Assembly: GCF_006094435.1 (NCBI RefSeq)
Contig: NZ_CP034783.1
Location: 2,569,001-2,633,000 of the forward strand
Length of the DNA: 64,000 bases
Direction: 5' to 3'
DNA from: Pseudomonas sp. MPC6
GTDB taxonomy: Bacteria; Pseudomonadota; Gammaproteobacteria; Pseudomonadales; Pseudomonadaceae
Shown here: positions 35,544 to 42,906 of the stretch, piece after piece
Numbering within the stretch: position 1 is the stretch's first letter
Layout: every line of letters begins with the position of its first letter
Translations under genes and position numbers: made by a program
The notes under the pieces: model-generated
The model's input: the letters and a program-made list of their open reading frames with translations, nothing else
The model's database searches: none
Told to the model about the DNA's origin: nothing

Positions 35544-36017
35544 ATGAACGCCTCGCAACGTGGTTTTACCCTGATCGAAGTCGTGGTGACGCTGGCCCTG
35601 ATCGGCCTGCTGGCGGGTATGGCCGCGCCGCTGACCGAGACCGTGGTGCGCCGGGGCAAGGAACAGGAGCTGCGCACGGCGCTGTACCAGCTTCGCGACG
35701 CCATCGACGCCTACAAGCGCGCCTTTGACGCCGGCTATATCGAGAAGTCGCTGAACAACAGCGGCTATCCACCCAATCTGCAAGTGCTGGTGGACGGCGT
35801 GCGCGATGTGCGCAGCGCCAAGGGCGCCAAGTTCTATTTCCTGCGCCGGGTGCCCCGTGACCCGCTGGCTCCGGTCAAGCGCGACGACGAAGGCGGCTGG
35901 GGCTTGCGTTCCTATGACAGTACGGCTCAAAGCCCGCGGGAGGGCGAAGACGTCTTTGACGTCTACTCCCAGGCGCGCGGCAAGGGTCTCAACGGCATCG
36001 CCTACCGGGAGTGGTGA
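35544..36017 (+). CDS. Type II secretion pseudopilin
   Basis: 157 aa. Prepilin cleavage site RG|FTLIEVVVTLALIGLLAGM with Glu at +5, followed by a long first helix. The body (RTALYQLRDAIDAYKRAFDAG, FYFLRRVPRDPLAP, EGEDVFDVYSQ) resembles GspG-like pseudopilins of MSHA-type clusters. ATG 35544 is preferred to TTG 35538. No prepilin peptidase gene is in the window, so PilD elsewhere would process it. Confidence 0.87.
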   Translation: MNASQRGFTLIEVVVTLALIGLLAGMAAPLTETVVRRGKEQELRTALYQLRDAIDAYKRAFDAGYIEKSLNNSGYPPNLQVLVDGVRDVRSAKGAKFYFLRRVPRDPLAPVKRDDEGGWGLRSYDSTAQSPREGEDVFDVYSQARGKGLNGIAYREW

Positions 36018-36020
36018 CTT

Positions 36021-36395
36021 ATGCGCCGGGAAAAGGGTTTTACCCTGCTGGAACTGATGGTGGTCATGGCAATCATCGCGACCCTGATGACCATCGCCTT
36101 GCCCCGCTATTTCAACAGCCTCGAAGCCTCGAAGGAGACCACCCTGCGCCAGAGCCTGTCGGCGATGCGCGAGGCGCTGGACCACTACTACGGCGACACC
36201 GGGCGCTACCCCGATTCCATCGAACAACTGGTGGAGCAGCGTTACCTGCGCAACCCGCCGATGGACCCGATTGCCGAGCGCAAGGACCTGTGGGTCCTGG
36301 TGGCGCCGCCGGACGGTGTGCCGGGCGGGGTTGCCGATATCAAGAGCGGTGCCACAGGGAGGGCGCGTGATGGCAGCCTTTATGCCGAGTGGTAG
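36021..36395 (+). CDS. Type II secretion pseudopilin, GspG-like
   Basis: 124 aa. Prepilin cleavage site KG|FTLLELMVVMAIIATLMTI with Glu at +5. The short body (SAMREALDHYYGDTGRYPDSIEQL, NPPMDPIAERKDLWVLV) matches the GspG family. Three bases after the previous pseudopilin gene and overlapping the next by 26 bases. Together with gspG at 15.9 kb the machine has several GspG-like subunits. Confidence 0.87.
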   Translation: MRREKGFTLLELMVVMAIIATLMTIALPRYFNSLEASKETTLRQSLSAMREALDHYYGDTGRYPDSIEQLVEQRYLRNPPMDPIAERKDLWVLVAPPDGVPGGVADIKSGATGRARDGSLYAEW

Positions 36396-36906
36396 GCCCT
36401 CGAACCAGGCGGGTTTCACCTACCTGGGCGTGCTGTTCCTGATCATGGTGATGGGCATGGGCCTGGCCAGTGCCGGCGAATTATGGTCGACCGCCTCGCG
36501 CCGTGACCGTGAACGCCAGTTGCTCTGGGTCGGGACCCAGTACGCCCAGGCCTTGCGCAGCTATTACCGCAGTTCGCCGGGCCTGGCGCAGTACCCCAAA
36601 GAACTGGCGGACCTGGTGCAGGACGAACGTTTTCCCAACGCCAAACACCATATTCGCCAGCTGTACCCGGACCCGATCGGGGGCGGCGAATGGACCCTGA
36701 TGCGCGGTTTCGACGGGCGCATCACCGGCCTCTACAGCCCCTCGACGGACAAGCCGCTCAAACAGGCGGATTTCCCCAGTCAATGGTCGGACTTCACCGG
36801 CATGGCCAGTTACAAGGACTGGCAGTTCGTGGCCGAGAAGGCGTTCCTCGAGGGCACGTCGGGGCCGAAAAGTCCGTCCAGGTCTGCACAAGGAGTGATG
36901 CCATGA
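36370..36906 (+). CDS. Atypical pseudopilin lacking Glu+5
   Basis: 178 aa. The prepilin-like start is AG|FTYLGVLFLIMVMGMGLAS: the cleavage Gly and Phe+1 are kept but the residue at +5 is Gly instead of Glu. The helix is followed by WSTASRRDRERQLLWVGTQYA, the pattern seen in the minor pseudopilin of MSHA-like operons. Loss of Glu+5 is known for tip pseudopilins such as GspK, so this could cap the pseudopilus. ATG 36370; the stop overlaps csgE by ATGA. Confidence 0.75.
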   Translation: MAAFMPSGRPSNQAGFTYLGVLFLIMVMGMGLASAGELWSTASRRDRERQLLWVGTQYAQALRSYYRSSPGLAQYPKELADLVQDERFPNAKHHIRQLYPDPIGGGEWTLMRGFDGRITGLYSPSTDKPLKQADFPSQWSDFTGMASYKDWQFVAEKAFLEGTSGPKSPSRSAQGVMP

Positions 36907-37292
36907 ACCGATTCTGCCTGGCCCTGATCCTGCTGCTGGCGACGCCGTTTGCCGCGGCCGCCGAAGAGGACGAAATGATGGGCTTTATCGTCGACGACAC
37001 CATCTCGCACATCGGCCACGAGTTTTATTACGCGTTCAGTGAACGCCTGCGCGCCACCAGTCCCATGGATTTCAACCTGGTGGTACGCGAACGACCTTCC
37101 GCACGCTGGGGCAGCCTGGTGACGGTGGAGTACCAACAGCGTTTGGTTTATCGGCGCTTCCTGCCGCCGAACACCGTGGATCTCAAGGAGGAGGCGTACG
37201 ACGCCGCCGACTGGGTGCGCGGGCAGATCGTCAAACGCAAGCTGGAAGCCTTGTTGCAGGACACCACGGACCTTGAGAGGGACGAACTATGA
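36903..37292 (+). CDS. csgE: Curli assembly protein CsgE
   Basis: 129-aa periplasmic curli accessory factor. A signal peptide (LALILLLATPFAAAA) is followed by the CsgE core (FIVDDTISHIGHEFYYAFSE, NLVVRERPSARWGSLVTVEY, VDLKEEAYDAADWVRGQI). CsgE caps the CsgG channel from the periplasm and directs curli subunits into it. AAGGAG lies upstream, and the start overlaps the preceding pseudopilin stop, so curli and secretion genes are translationally linked. Confidence 0.93.
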   Translation: MNRFCLALILLLATPFAAAAEEDEMMGFIVDDTISHIGHEFYYAFSERLRATSPMDFNLVVRERPSARWGSLVTVEYQQRLVYRRFLPPNTVDLKEEAYDAADWVRGQIVKRKLEALLQDTTDLERDEL

Positions 37293-37723
37293 AAACCAAA
37301 ACGTTGTTGCGCCGCCCCGGACTTTCACTGGCCGCCATCTGCTTGCTCGGGTTGGCCAGTGGCGGCCTGGTCCAGGCCACGGAGCTGGTCTACACGCCGA
37401 TCAACCCGTCATTCGGCGGCAACCCGTTGAACGGAACCTGGCTGCTCAACAAAGCCCAGTCGCAAAACGACTACGACGATCCGGACTTGAAAGAGCGGAC
37501 CTCGCTGGCCGGGACCTCGGCCCTCGAACGCTTCAGCAGCCAGTTGCAATCGCGGTTGCTGGGACAGTTGCTGGACAACATCTCCACCGGCAACACGGGG
37601 AGCCTGTCCACCGACGCTTTTATCGTCAACGTCATCGACGACTCCGGCGCACTGACTATTGAAGTGACCGACCGCGCGACCGGCGAAATTTCGGAAATCC
37701 AGGTGAATGGCCTGGCCCCTTGA
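37289..37723 (+). CDS. csgF: Curli assembly protein CsgF
   Basis: 144-aa exported protein. After the signal peptide the mature N-terminus TELVYTPINPSFGGNPLNG is the almost invariant CsgF segment that inserts into the CsgG pore, followed by TWLLNKAQSQN. CsgF extends the pore at the cell surface and places CsgB there. Overlaps csgE by ATGA. Length normal. Confidence 0.95.
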   Translation: MKTKTLLRRPGLSLAAICLLGLASGGLVQATELVYTPINPSFGGNPLNGTWLLNKAQSQNDYDDPDLKERTSLAGTSALERFSSQLQSRLLGQLLDNISTGNTGSLSTDAFIVNVIDDSGALTIEVTDRATGEISEIQVNGLAP

Positions 37724-37751
37724 GGGGCTCGGTCAACGGGGAGACAAGGAC

Positions 37752-38618
37752 ATGAAAAAGATCATAGCGCTAGGGCTGATGTTGGCGGCATTACAAGGGT
37801 GCAGTCTGCGCGAGCCGATGTCGGCGGAGCAGGACACCGAAACCCCGACCCTGACACCTCGGGCGTCGACTTATTACGACTTGCTGAACATGCCACGCCC
37901 CAAAGGCCGGTTGATGGCGGTGGTGTACGGCTTCCGGGATCAGACCGGGCAGTACAAACCGACCCCGGCCAGTTCCTTTTCCACCAGCGTGACCCAGGGC
38001 GCGGCGAGCATGTTGATGGACGCGATGCAGGCCAGCGGCTGGTTCGTGGTGCTGGAACGCGAGGGGCTGCAGAACCTGCTGACCGAACGCAAGATCATCC
38101 GCGCTTCGCAGAAAAAACCGAATACGCCGATGAATATCCAGGGTGAGCTGCCACCGCTGCAGGCGGCGAACATGATGCTCGAGGGCGGGATCATTGCGTA
38201 CGACACCAACGTGCGCAGCGGCGGGGAAGGGGCCGGTTACCTGGGCATCGACGTTTCCCGCGAGTATCGGGTGGATCAGGTCACGGTGAACCTGCGGGCG
38301 GTGGATGTGCGCAGCGGGCAGATCCTGGCCAACGTGATGACCAGCAAGACCATCTACTCCGTGGCCCGCAGTGCCGGGGTGTTCAAGTTTATCGAGTTCA
38401 AGAAGTTGCTCGAGGCTGAGGTCGGGTACACCACCAACGAGCCGGCGCAGTTGTGTGTGTTGTCGGCGATCGAGGCGGCGGTGGGGCATCTGTTGGCCCA
38501 GGGGATTGAACGCAAGATGTGGCAGGTGGCGGGGGATAAGACCGCGCCGCTGCAGGATGAGACGCTGGATCGGTATTTGACCCAGGCCAAGGTGGTGCCT
38601 GAGGGTAAGGAAGAGTGA
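37752..38618 (+). CDS. csgG: Curli secretion channel lipoprotein CsgG
   Basis: 288-aa outer-membrane lipoprotein forming the nonameric curli pore. The lipobox is LAALQGCS. The core includes AVYGFRDQTGQYKP, FSTSVTQGAASMLMDAMQASGWF, VVLEREGLQNLLTERKII and the transmembrane-hairpin region around GGEGAGYLGIDVSREYRVDQV. Length matches the family. Last gene of the operon that starts with the receiver protein at 29019; followed by about 1.7 kb without a gene. Confidence 0.96.
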   Translation: MKKIIALGLMLAALQGCSLREPMSAEQDTETPTLTPRASTYYDLLNMPRPKGRLMAVVYGFRDQTGQYKPTPASSFSTSVTQGAASMLMDAMQASGWFVVLEREGLQNLLTERKIIRASQKKPNTPMNIQGELPPLQAANMMLEGGIIAYDTNVRSGGEGAGYLGIDVSREYRVDQVTVNLRAVDVRSGQILANVMTSKTIYSVARSAGVFKFIEFKKLLEAEVGYTTNEPAQLCVLSAIEAAVGHLLAQGIERKMWQVAGDKTAPLQDETLDRYLTQAKVVPEGKEE

Positions 38619-39005
38619 ACGTGGCGGCCTTCGGGCCGACCAGGTTCTTGTGGGTTGAGTACATATCCATTGCTGCGGTAACGGCCGCTTATGGTTTCGC
38701 CCTGACGGTCGACTCCCTTTGGCAAACGCCCCAAAGGAAGCAAAGGTCTCGCCCCGGCGTCCGGCCCCTCGCCAAGGCTCGGGGTTCCTTCGCTCCGGTG
38801 TCCATCCGGGGACACTGCCCTCCGGTCTGCTTCGCGACGACCTACATGCAGCGTGTTCGACTGCGTCGAACGGCGCTGCGCGCCACTCCCCGGATGAACA
38901 CCTCCACTCAGCCTCCCGAAGGGGCGGGTGGATCAAGATCAAAAGCTGCAGGCGAGCTAACGCTCGGCCTGATGAGTGGTGAGAAGCGAAAGAAGTACAC
39001 CGATC
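38619..39005. repeat. Non-coding stretch resembling a dispersed Pseudomonas repeat
   Basis: No convincing gene is present. The sequence (including GGTTTCGCCCTGACGGTCG, CCCTTTGGCAAACGCCCC and TCGCCAAGGCTCGGGG) is of a type I recall as repeated, non-coding and often wrongly annotated in fluorescent Pseudomonas genomes. Open frames here on both strands have arginine/proline-rich, non-protein-like translations. Confidence 0.5.
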
Positions 39006-39008
39006 CAA

Positions 39009-39945
39009 TGTAGGAGCTGGCTTGCCAGCGAAGGCGGCCTGACAGCCGACCTGATCCTGCGGATCTACCCGGACCTTGTAGGAGCTGGCTTGCCAGCGAA
39101 GGCGGCCTGACAGCCGACCTGATCCTGCGGCTCTATCCGGACTTTGTAGGAGCTGGCTTGCCAGCGAAGGCGGCCTGACAGCCGACCTGATCCTGCGGCT
39201 CTATCCGGACCTTGTAGGAGCTGGCTTGCCAGCGAAGGCGGCCTGACAGCCAGCCTGATCCTGCGGATCTACCCGGACCTTGTAGGAGCTGGCTTGCCAG
39301 CGAAGACGGCCTGACAGCCGACCTGATCCTGCGGATCTACCCAAACCCCTTGTAGGAGCTGGCTTGCCAGCGAAGACGGCCTGACAGCCGACCTGATCCT
39401 GCGGATCTACCCGGACCTTGTAGGAGCTGGCTTGCCAGCGAAGACGGCCTGACAGCCGACCTGATCCTGCGGATCTACCCGGACCTTGTAGGAGCTGGCT
39501 TGCCAGCGAAGACGGCCTGACAGCCAACCTGATCCTGCGGATTTACCCGGACCTTGTAGGAGCTGGCTTGCCAGCGAAGACGGCCTGACAGCCGACCTGA
39601 TCCTGCGGATTTACCCGGACCTTGTAGGAGCTGGCTTGCCAGCGAAGACGGCCTGACAGCCAACCTGATCCTGCGGATCTACCCGGACCTTGTAGGAGCT
39701 GGCTTGCCAGCGAAGACGGCCTGACAGCCAACCTGATCCTGCGGATCTACCCGGACCTTGTAGGAGCTGGCTTGCCAGCGAAGGCGGCTGACAGCCAACC
39801 TGATCCTGCGGATTTACCCGGACCTTGTAGGAGCTGGCTTGCCAGCGAAGGCGGCCTGACAGCCGACCTGATCCTGCGGATCTACCCGGACCTTGTAGGA
39901 GCTGGCTTGCCAGCGAAGGCGGCTGACAGCCAACCAGACTTTTAT
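39009..39945 (+). repeat. Tandem array of 14 REP-containing units, period about 68 bp
   Basis: The core GTAGGAGCTGGCTTGCCAGC recurs 14 times in the same orientation, near 39009, 39079, 39145, 39213, 39281, 39352, 39419, 39487, 39555, 39623, 39691, 39759, 39826 and 39894. The rest of each unit (GCGGCCTGACAGCC, CCTGATCCTGCGG, ATCTACCCGGACC) is nearly invariant; differences are single bases plus a few one- to three-base indels. REPs usually occur singly or as inverted pairs, so this direct array is unusual. It lies between csgG and the csgBA operon. Confidence 0.95.
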
Positions 39946-40061
39946 GGGTTCAAGTAGTGGTCTGTAGGACTGACTTGAAGGCTACACCACCTTGCGCCAT
40001 TGCCTACAACTACGCCAGAATCCGCCGGCTTGTGCGCCTTGTCCCTGGTCTTTATTGTTGT

Positions 40062-40244
40062 CCGATCGCTGCCAATTCAGCGATCGGGTTTAGCGATCCG
40101 AACAGTTACAGGGAGCAACAGCACTCCAGTCCTCATTGCAGGTTTTTTATGTCTGCAATTTGATCATGGCGGCTGTGCGTCGGAGACTTTCGGGTCTGCC
40201 GGGTTTTCCTGTACCCCCGGTTCGCTAACCTTCGTACAGCCGCC
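40062..40244 (+). other. Structured leader candidate upstream of the DUF6124 gene
   Basis: Three foldable pieces occur in a row. CCGATCGCTG/CAGCGATCGG is a perfect 10-bp hairpin (40062-40087). ATTGCAG/CTGCAAT is a 7-bp hairpin (40135-40159). A 12-bp outer stem GGCGGCTGTGCG/CGTACAGCCGCC with one G-U pair (40168-40179 with 40233-40244) encloses two smaller hairpins (AGAC/GTCT and CCGGG/CCCGG), a three-way junction. It ends about 58 bases before the ATG. Could be a cis-regulatory RNA or a mobile-element end. Confidence 0.5.
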
Positions 40245-40302
40245 ACCCTTGCTTGTTTAGCGACAGGTCATGGTGGTTTCATTTTTCTACAGGATCTTCA
40301 CC

Positions 40303-40632
40303 ATGCCCAAACCGACACCTAATCCCCCAGAATCGCAAACCGAAAGCACCACCCCCAGCTGCGCCTCCAGCTTTAGCCTCAAACCCGCCATTCTCAAAAG
40401 CCATGTACCCCACAAACCCAGCACAATGTTCGTCATCGCCCCGGATATCGATACCGAAAGCCTGTTGGCCCACGCCTGTGAATCGCTGGCTTCCGCGAGT
40501 GTCATGGCCAGTGACTTCGCGACCTTTGTAGATGGGCCGCAGCGCAGCATGGTGTTGGGCATCCAGCAGGTGATCATGCTGGCCGACCTGGCAGTCAACC
40601 GGGCACTGGATAACCTCGATCCCCAAGGTTGA
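40303..40632 (+). CDS. DUF6124 (formerly DUF3077) family small protein
   Basis: 109-aa cytoplasmic protein of unknown function common in Pseudomonas. A Pro/Ser/Thr-rich N-terminus (residues 1-30) is followed by the conserved body TMFVIAPDIDTESLLAHAC, ESLASASVMASDFA and MLADLAVNRALD. Starts at ATG 40303. It is preceded by a strikingly structured leader. It lies between the csg blocks but shows no sign of belonging to them. Confidence 0.75.
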   Translation: MPKPTPNPPESQTESTTPSCASSFSLKPAILKSHVPHKPSTMFVIAPDIDTESLLAHACESLASASVMASDFATFVDGPQRSMVLGIQQVIMLADLAVNRALDNLDPQG

Positions 40633-40718
40633 CCCTCAACCACAGGAAATCCTCATGTGGGCCATGTTGCGATGACATCCTGATAGCCGACAATCAATCT
40701 CGACCGTACTCGATCCAC

Positions 40719-40823
40719 TGTAGGAGCTGGCTTGTCGGATCGCCGCACCGCAGCGAAGGCGATTTCACATTTAACGATGATGTTGACTGATCCACCGCTT
40801 TCGCTGGCAAGCCAGCTCCTACA
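40719..40823. repeat. REP inverted pair with interrupted left arm
   Basis: The left GTAGGAGCTGGCTTG arm is interrupted by TCGGATCGCCGCACCG before continuing AGCGAAGGCG; the right arm is intact. The same type of insert (TCTGATCGCCGCACCG) occurs in the REP at 56.76 kb. Confidence 0.8.
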
Positions 40824-40858
40824 GGGGGCAGCGGCGCACATCCTGGTCCATGCGGACG

Positions 40859-40897
40859 AAAAAAAACCGCGATCCCAAAAAGAGTCGCGGTTTTTTT
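40859..40897 (-). terminator. Rho-independent terminator of the csgBA operon
   Basis: AAAAACCGCGA and TCGCGGTTTTT form an 11-bp stem with A/T runs on both sides, so it works in both directions. It starts ten bases after the csgA stop codon. Confidence 0.9.
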
Positions 40898-40907
40898 GTT
40901 GGCGAAA

Positions 40908-42356
40908 CTACTGCTGCAGAACAGTCGCCTGGTTACCCGTCCCATACTGCTGCACAGTCGCCATCTGCGTCATCCCACTCTGATCAACCCTGGCAATGTT
41001 CCCCGTCCCCTCCTGGGTCACATACGCCACGTTCAGGCTGTCAGCCTGTTTCACAGTGATCTGGTTATCACTCCCATACTGGGTAGTGAACGCCTGGTTA
41101 TCCATGCCCGACTGATCGTACTCGGTACTGTTCCCCGAACCGTTGCTGGTGCCCAGGGCCAGGTTGGTGGTGCCGCGTTGCGAGGCGATGAGGATGTTGT
41201 CGCTGCCGTTCTGGTCGAAGTACAGCTCGTTGTAGTTGTCGGCCTGGCTGACGGTGGTCTTGTTGCCGGTACCGGCCTGGTTGGTGGTCATGATTTGGCC
41301 GGCGCCGGCCTGGGTGAAGCTGGCGGTGTTGTCGCTGCCGGTCTGGTTGACGGTTGCGCGCTGGTTGCTGCCGAACTGGCCACCGGCTTGCGGACCTTTC
41401 CAGTTGCTGGCGTAGACCTTGTTGTCGTTACCCACCGAGTTGGCGGTGAGCACATGGCTGTCGCCGGTCTGGTAGGTGAAGTGCACGTTGCCGGTGCCCT
41501 GTTGGTACAGCGCCAGGGTCGAGCTGGTGGATTCGAACTGGTCGGCGTAGATCGCGTTGGCGTCGCCGATTTGCAGGATCTGGGCGACGTTGTTGTTGCC
41601 GAAGCTCTGGTCGACGATGGTTTCGTTGGCTGTACCGATCTGGTCGACGGTGGCCTGGCTGGCGAGTTGGGTGTCCTGCCAGACTTCGCTGCCGTTCATG
41701 TCGCCCAGCTGGTTGATGGTCACGGTGCCGCCCTCACCCGCGGTCTGGTGGCCGTAGGCGTAGTTGACTTCGCCCGCCTGGTTGATGTTGATCTGCCCGG
41801 CCAGGTGGCCGATCTGTTCGCCGGTGCCGTAGTTGGCGGTGCCGTACTGGATGACTGTCGCGTTGTTGCCGGTACCGTACAAGAGTTGCTCGACGTTGGC
41901 TTCGTTGCTGTCACCAAGCTGCAAGGTGGTGGCGGTATTACCGTCCTGGCCTTCCTGGTAGATGAAGGAGAAGTTGCCGGTGCCTTGCTGTTGCTGCAAC
42001 GCCTGGTTGGCGCCGAGTACGCCGATCGACTGGCTGGCATGACTGGTGTTACCGGCACCGACCTGTTGCTGGACGATAGTGCTGCCGTTTTCGTACAGCT
42101 GCTCGGCATAACCGGCGTTGAAGTCACCGACCTGATCCTGGGTAATGGTGCCGGTGGCACCTTCTTGCTTGGCGGCTGCGTTGTTGCCTTCGCCGAGTTG
42201 GGTCTGGGTGGCGGTACTGAAACTGGCCTGGATTTGCGTCACCTCGGCGATGTTGGCGGTACCGACCTGGTTCTGGGTGGAAAGGCTGTCGTCAGCCATC
42301 GCCTGGGCACTGACAATGACCAGGATGGCGGCGGTGAGGGGCGTCAGTTTGAACAT
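40908..42356 (-). CDS. csgA: Large curlin subunit CsgA
   Basis: 482-aa exported amyloid subunit. Signal peptide MFKLTPLTAAILVIVSAQAMA is shown in part by its AILVIVSAQAMA end. The rest is built of roughly twenty imperfect 22-23-residue curlin repeats with the pattern Q-x-G-x-x-N-x-A-x-x-x-Q (for example VGTANIAEVTQ, TGNNATVIQYGTAN, QEGTGNIARVDQSG). Enteric CsgA is about 150 aa with five repeats, so this is about three times longer, as in other Pseudomonas. I chose ATG 42356, with GGAGG upstream. It follows csgB by 28 bases. Confidence 0.9.
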   Translation of the reverse strand: MFKLTPLTAAILVIVSAQAMADDSLSTQNQVGTANIAEVTQIQASFSTATQTQLGEGNNAAAKQEGATGTITQDQVGDFNAGYAEQLYENGSTIVQQQVGAGNTSHASQSIGVLGANQALQQQQGTGNFSFIYQEGQDGNTATTLQLGDSNEANVEQLLYGTGNNATVIQYGTANYGTGEQIGHLAGQININQAGEVNYAYGHQTAGEGGTVTINQLGDMNGSEVWQDTQLASQATVDQIGTANETIVDQSFGNNNVAQILQIGDANAIYADQFESTSSTLALYQQGTGNVHFTYQTGDSHVLTANSVGNDNKVYASNWKGPQAGGQFGSNQRATVNQTGSDNTASFTQAGAGQIMTTNQAGTGNKTTVSQADNYNELYFDQNGSDNILIASQRGTTNLALGTSNGSGNSTEYDQSGMDNQAFTTQYGSDNQITVKQADSLNVAYVTQEGTGNIARVDQSGMTQMATVQQYGTGNQATVLQQ

Positions 42357-42384
42357 GATGAAACCTCCAAAGTGGGGCAATGCT

Positions 42385-42846
42385 TTAGCGATACTGTTTG
42401 ACTGAAACGCTCATGCCGTTTCCCGACTGGGTCACGGCACTCGAGAGCCCCGTGCCGGCCTGGTCGATGCTGGCGTCGTTGTTGTTGCCGTTCTGGGAAA
42501 TCTGCGCGCGGTTGTGGCTGCCGTTTTGTGTGATTTCGGCGTTGTTGCCCGAACCTTGCTGGGTGATCAGGGCCATCAGGTCGCTGCCTTGCTGCAGGAT
42601 GTACGCTTCCTGATTGCTCCCCGACTGGACAATGCGACCGAGCAGCGACTGGCCGTTCTGTTGCAGCAGCGCGACGTTGGCCTGGCCGTTCTGGTCGATC
42701 AGCGCTTGCTGGCCGATCGGCGCTGGCCATTCGCCGAGGTCGGCTCCGGGCGCCAGGTCGTCGTTCTCCATCAAATCATCGGCCCGCACGCCCGCACTGC
42801 TGCAAAGCAGAAGCAGGCAGAGCAGGGTGGCGGTCGATCTTTTCAT
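42385..42846 (-). CDS. csgB: Curlin nucleator CsgB
   Basis: 153-aa exported minor curlin. A signal peptide (ending SAGVRA) and a short acidic spacer precede five or so curlin repeats (QQALIDQNGQANVALLQQ, IVQSGSNQEAYILQQGS, ITQNGSHNRAQISQNGNNN), ending in VKQYR, a basic end as in enteric CsgB. It would seed CsgA fibres at the surface with CsgF. Lies between the exported-protein genes and csgA on one minus-strand transcript. Confidence 0.9.
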   Translation of the reverse strand: MKRSTATLLCLLLLCSSAGVRADDLMENDDLAPGADLGEWPAPIGQQALIDQNGQANVALLQQNGQSLLGRIVQSGSNQEAYILQQGSDLMALITQQGSGNNAEITQNGSHNRAQISQNGNNNDASIDQAGTGLSSAVTQSGNGMSVSVKQYR

Positions 42847-42906
42847 GGCGGTGTCCTTTGGGAAGAGGCTTGCCCCACCGACCGGCCAGATCGGTGGGGC
42901 GAGGGC

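Noticed and set aside
39201..39731. Short minus-strand proteins rich in GKPAPTR repeats
   Set aside because: They are translations of the tandem REP array; the repeat explains the open frames.
39009..39945. CRISPR array
   Set aside because: Period of about 68 bp with nearly identical 'spacers'; the repeat core is a Pseudomonas REP palindrome and no cas genes are present.
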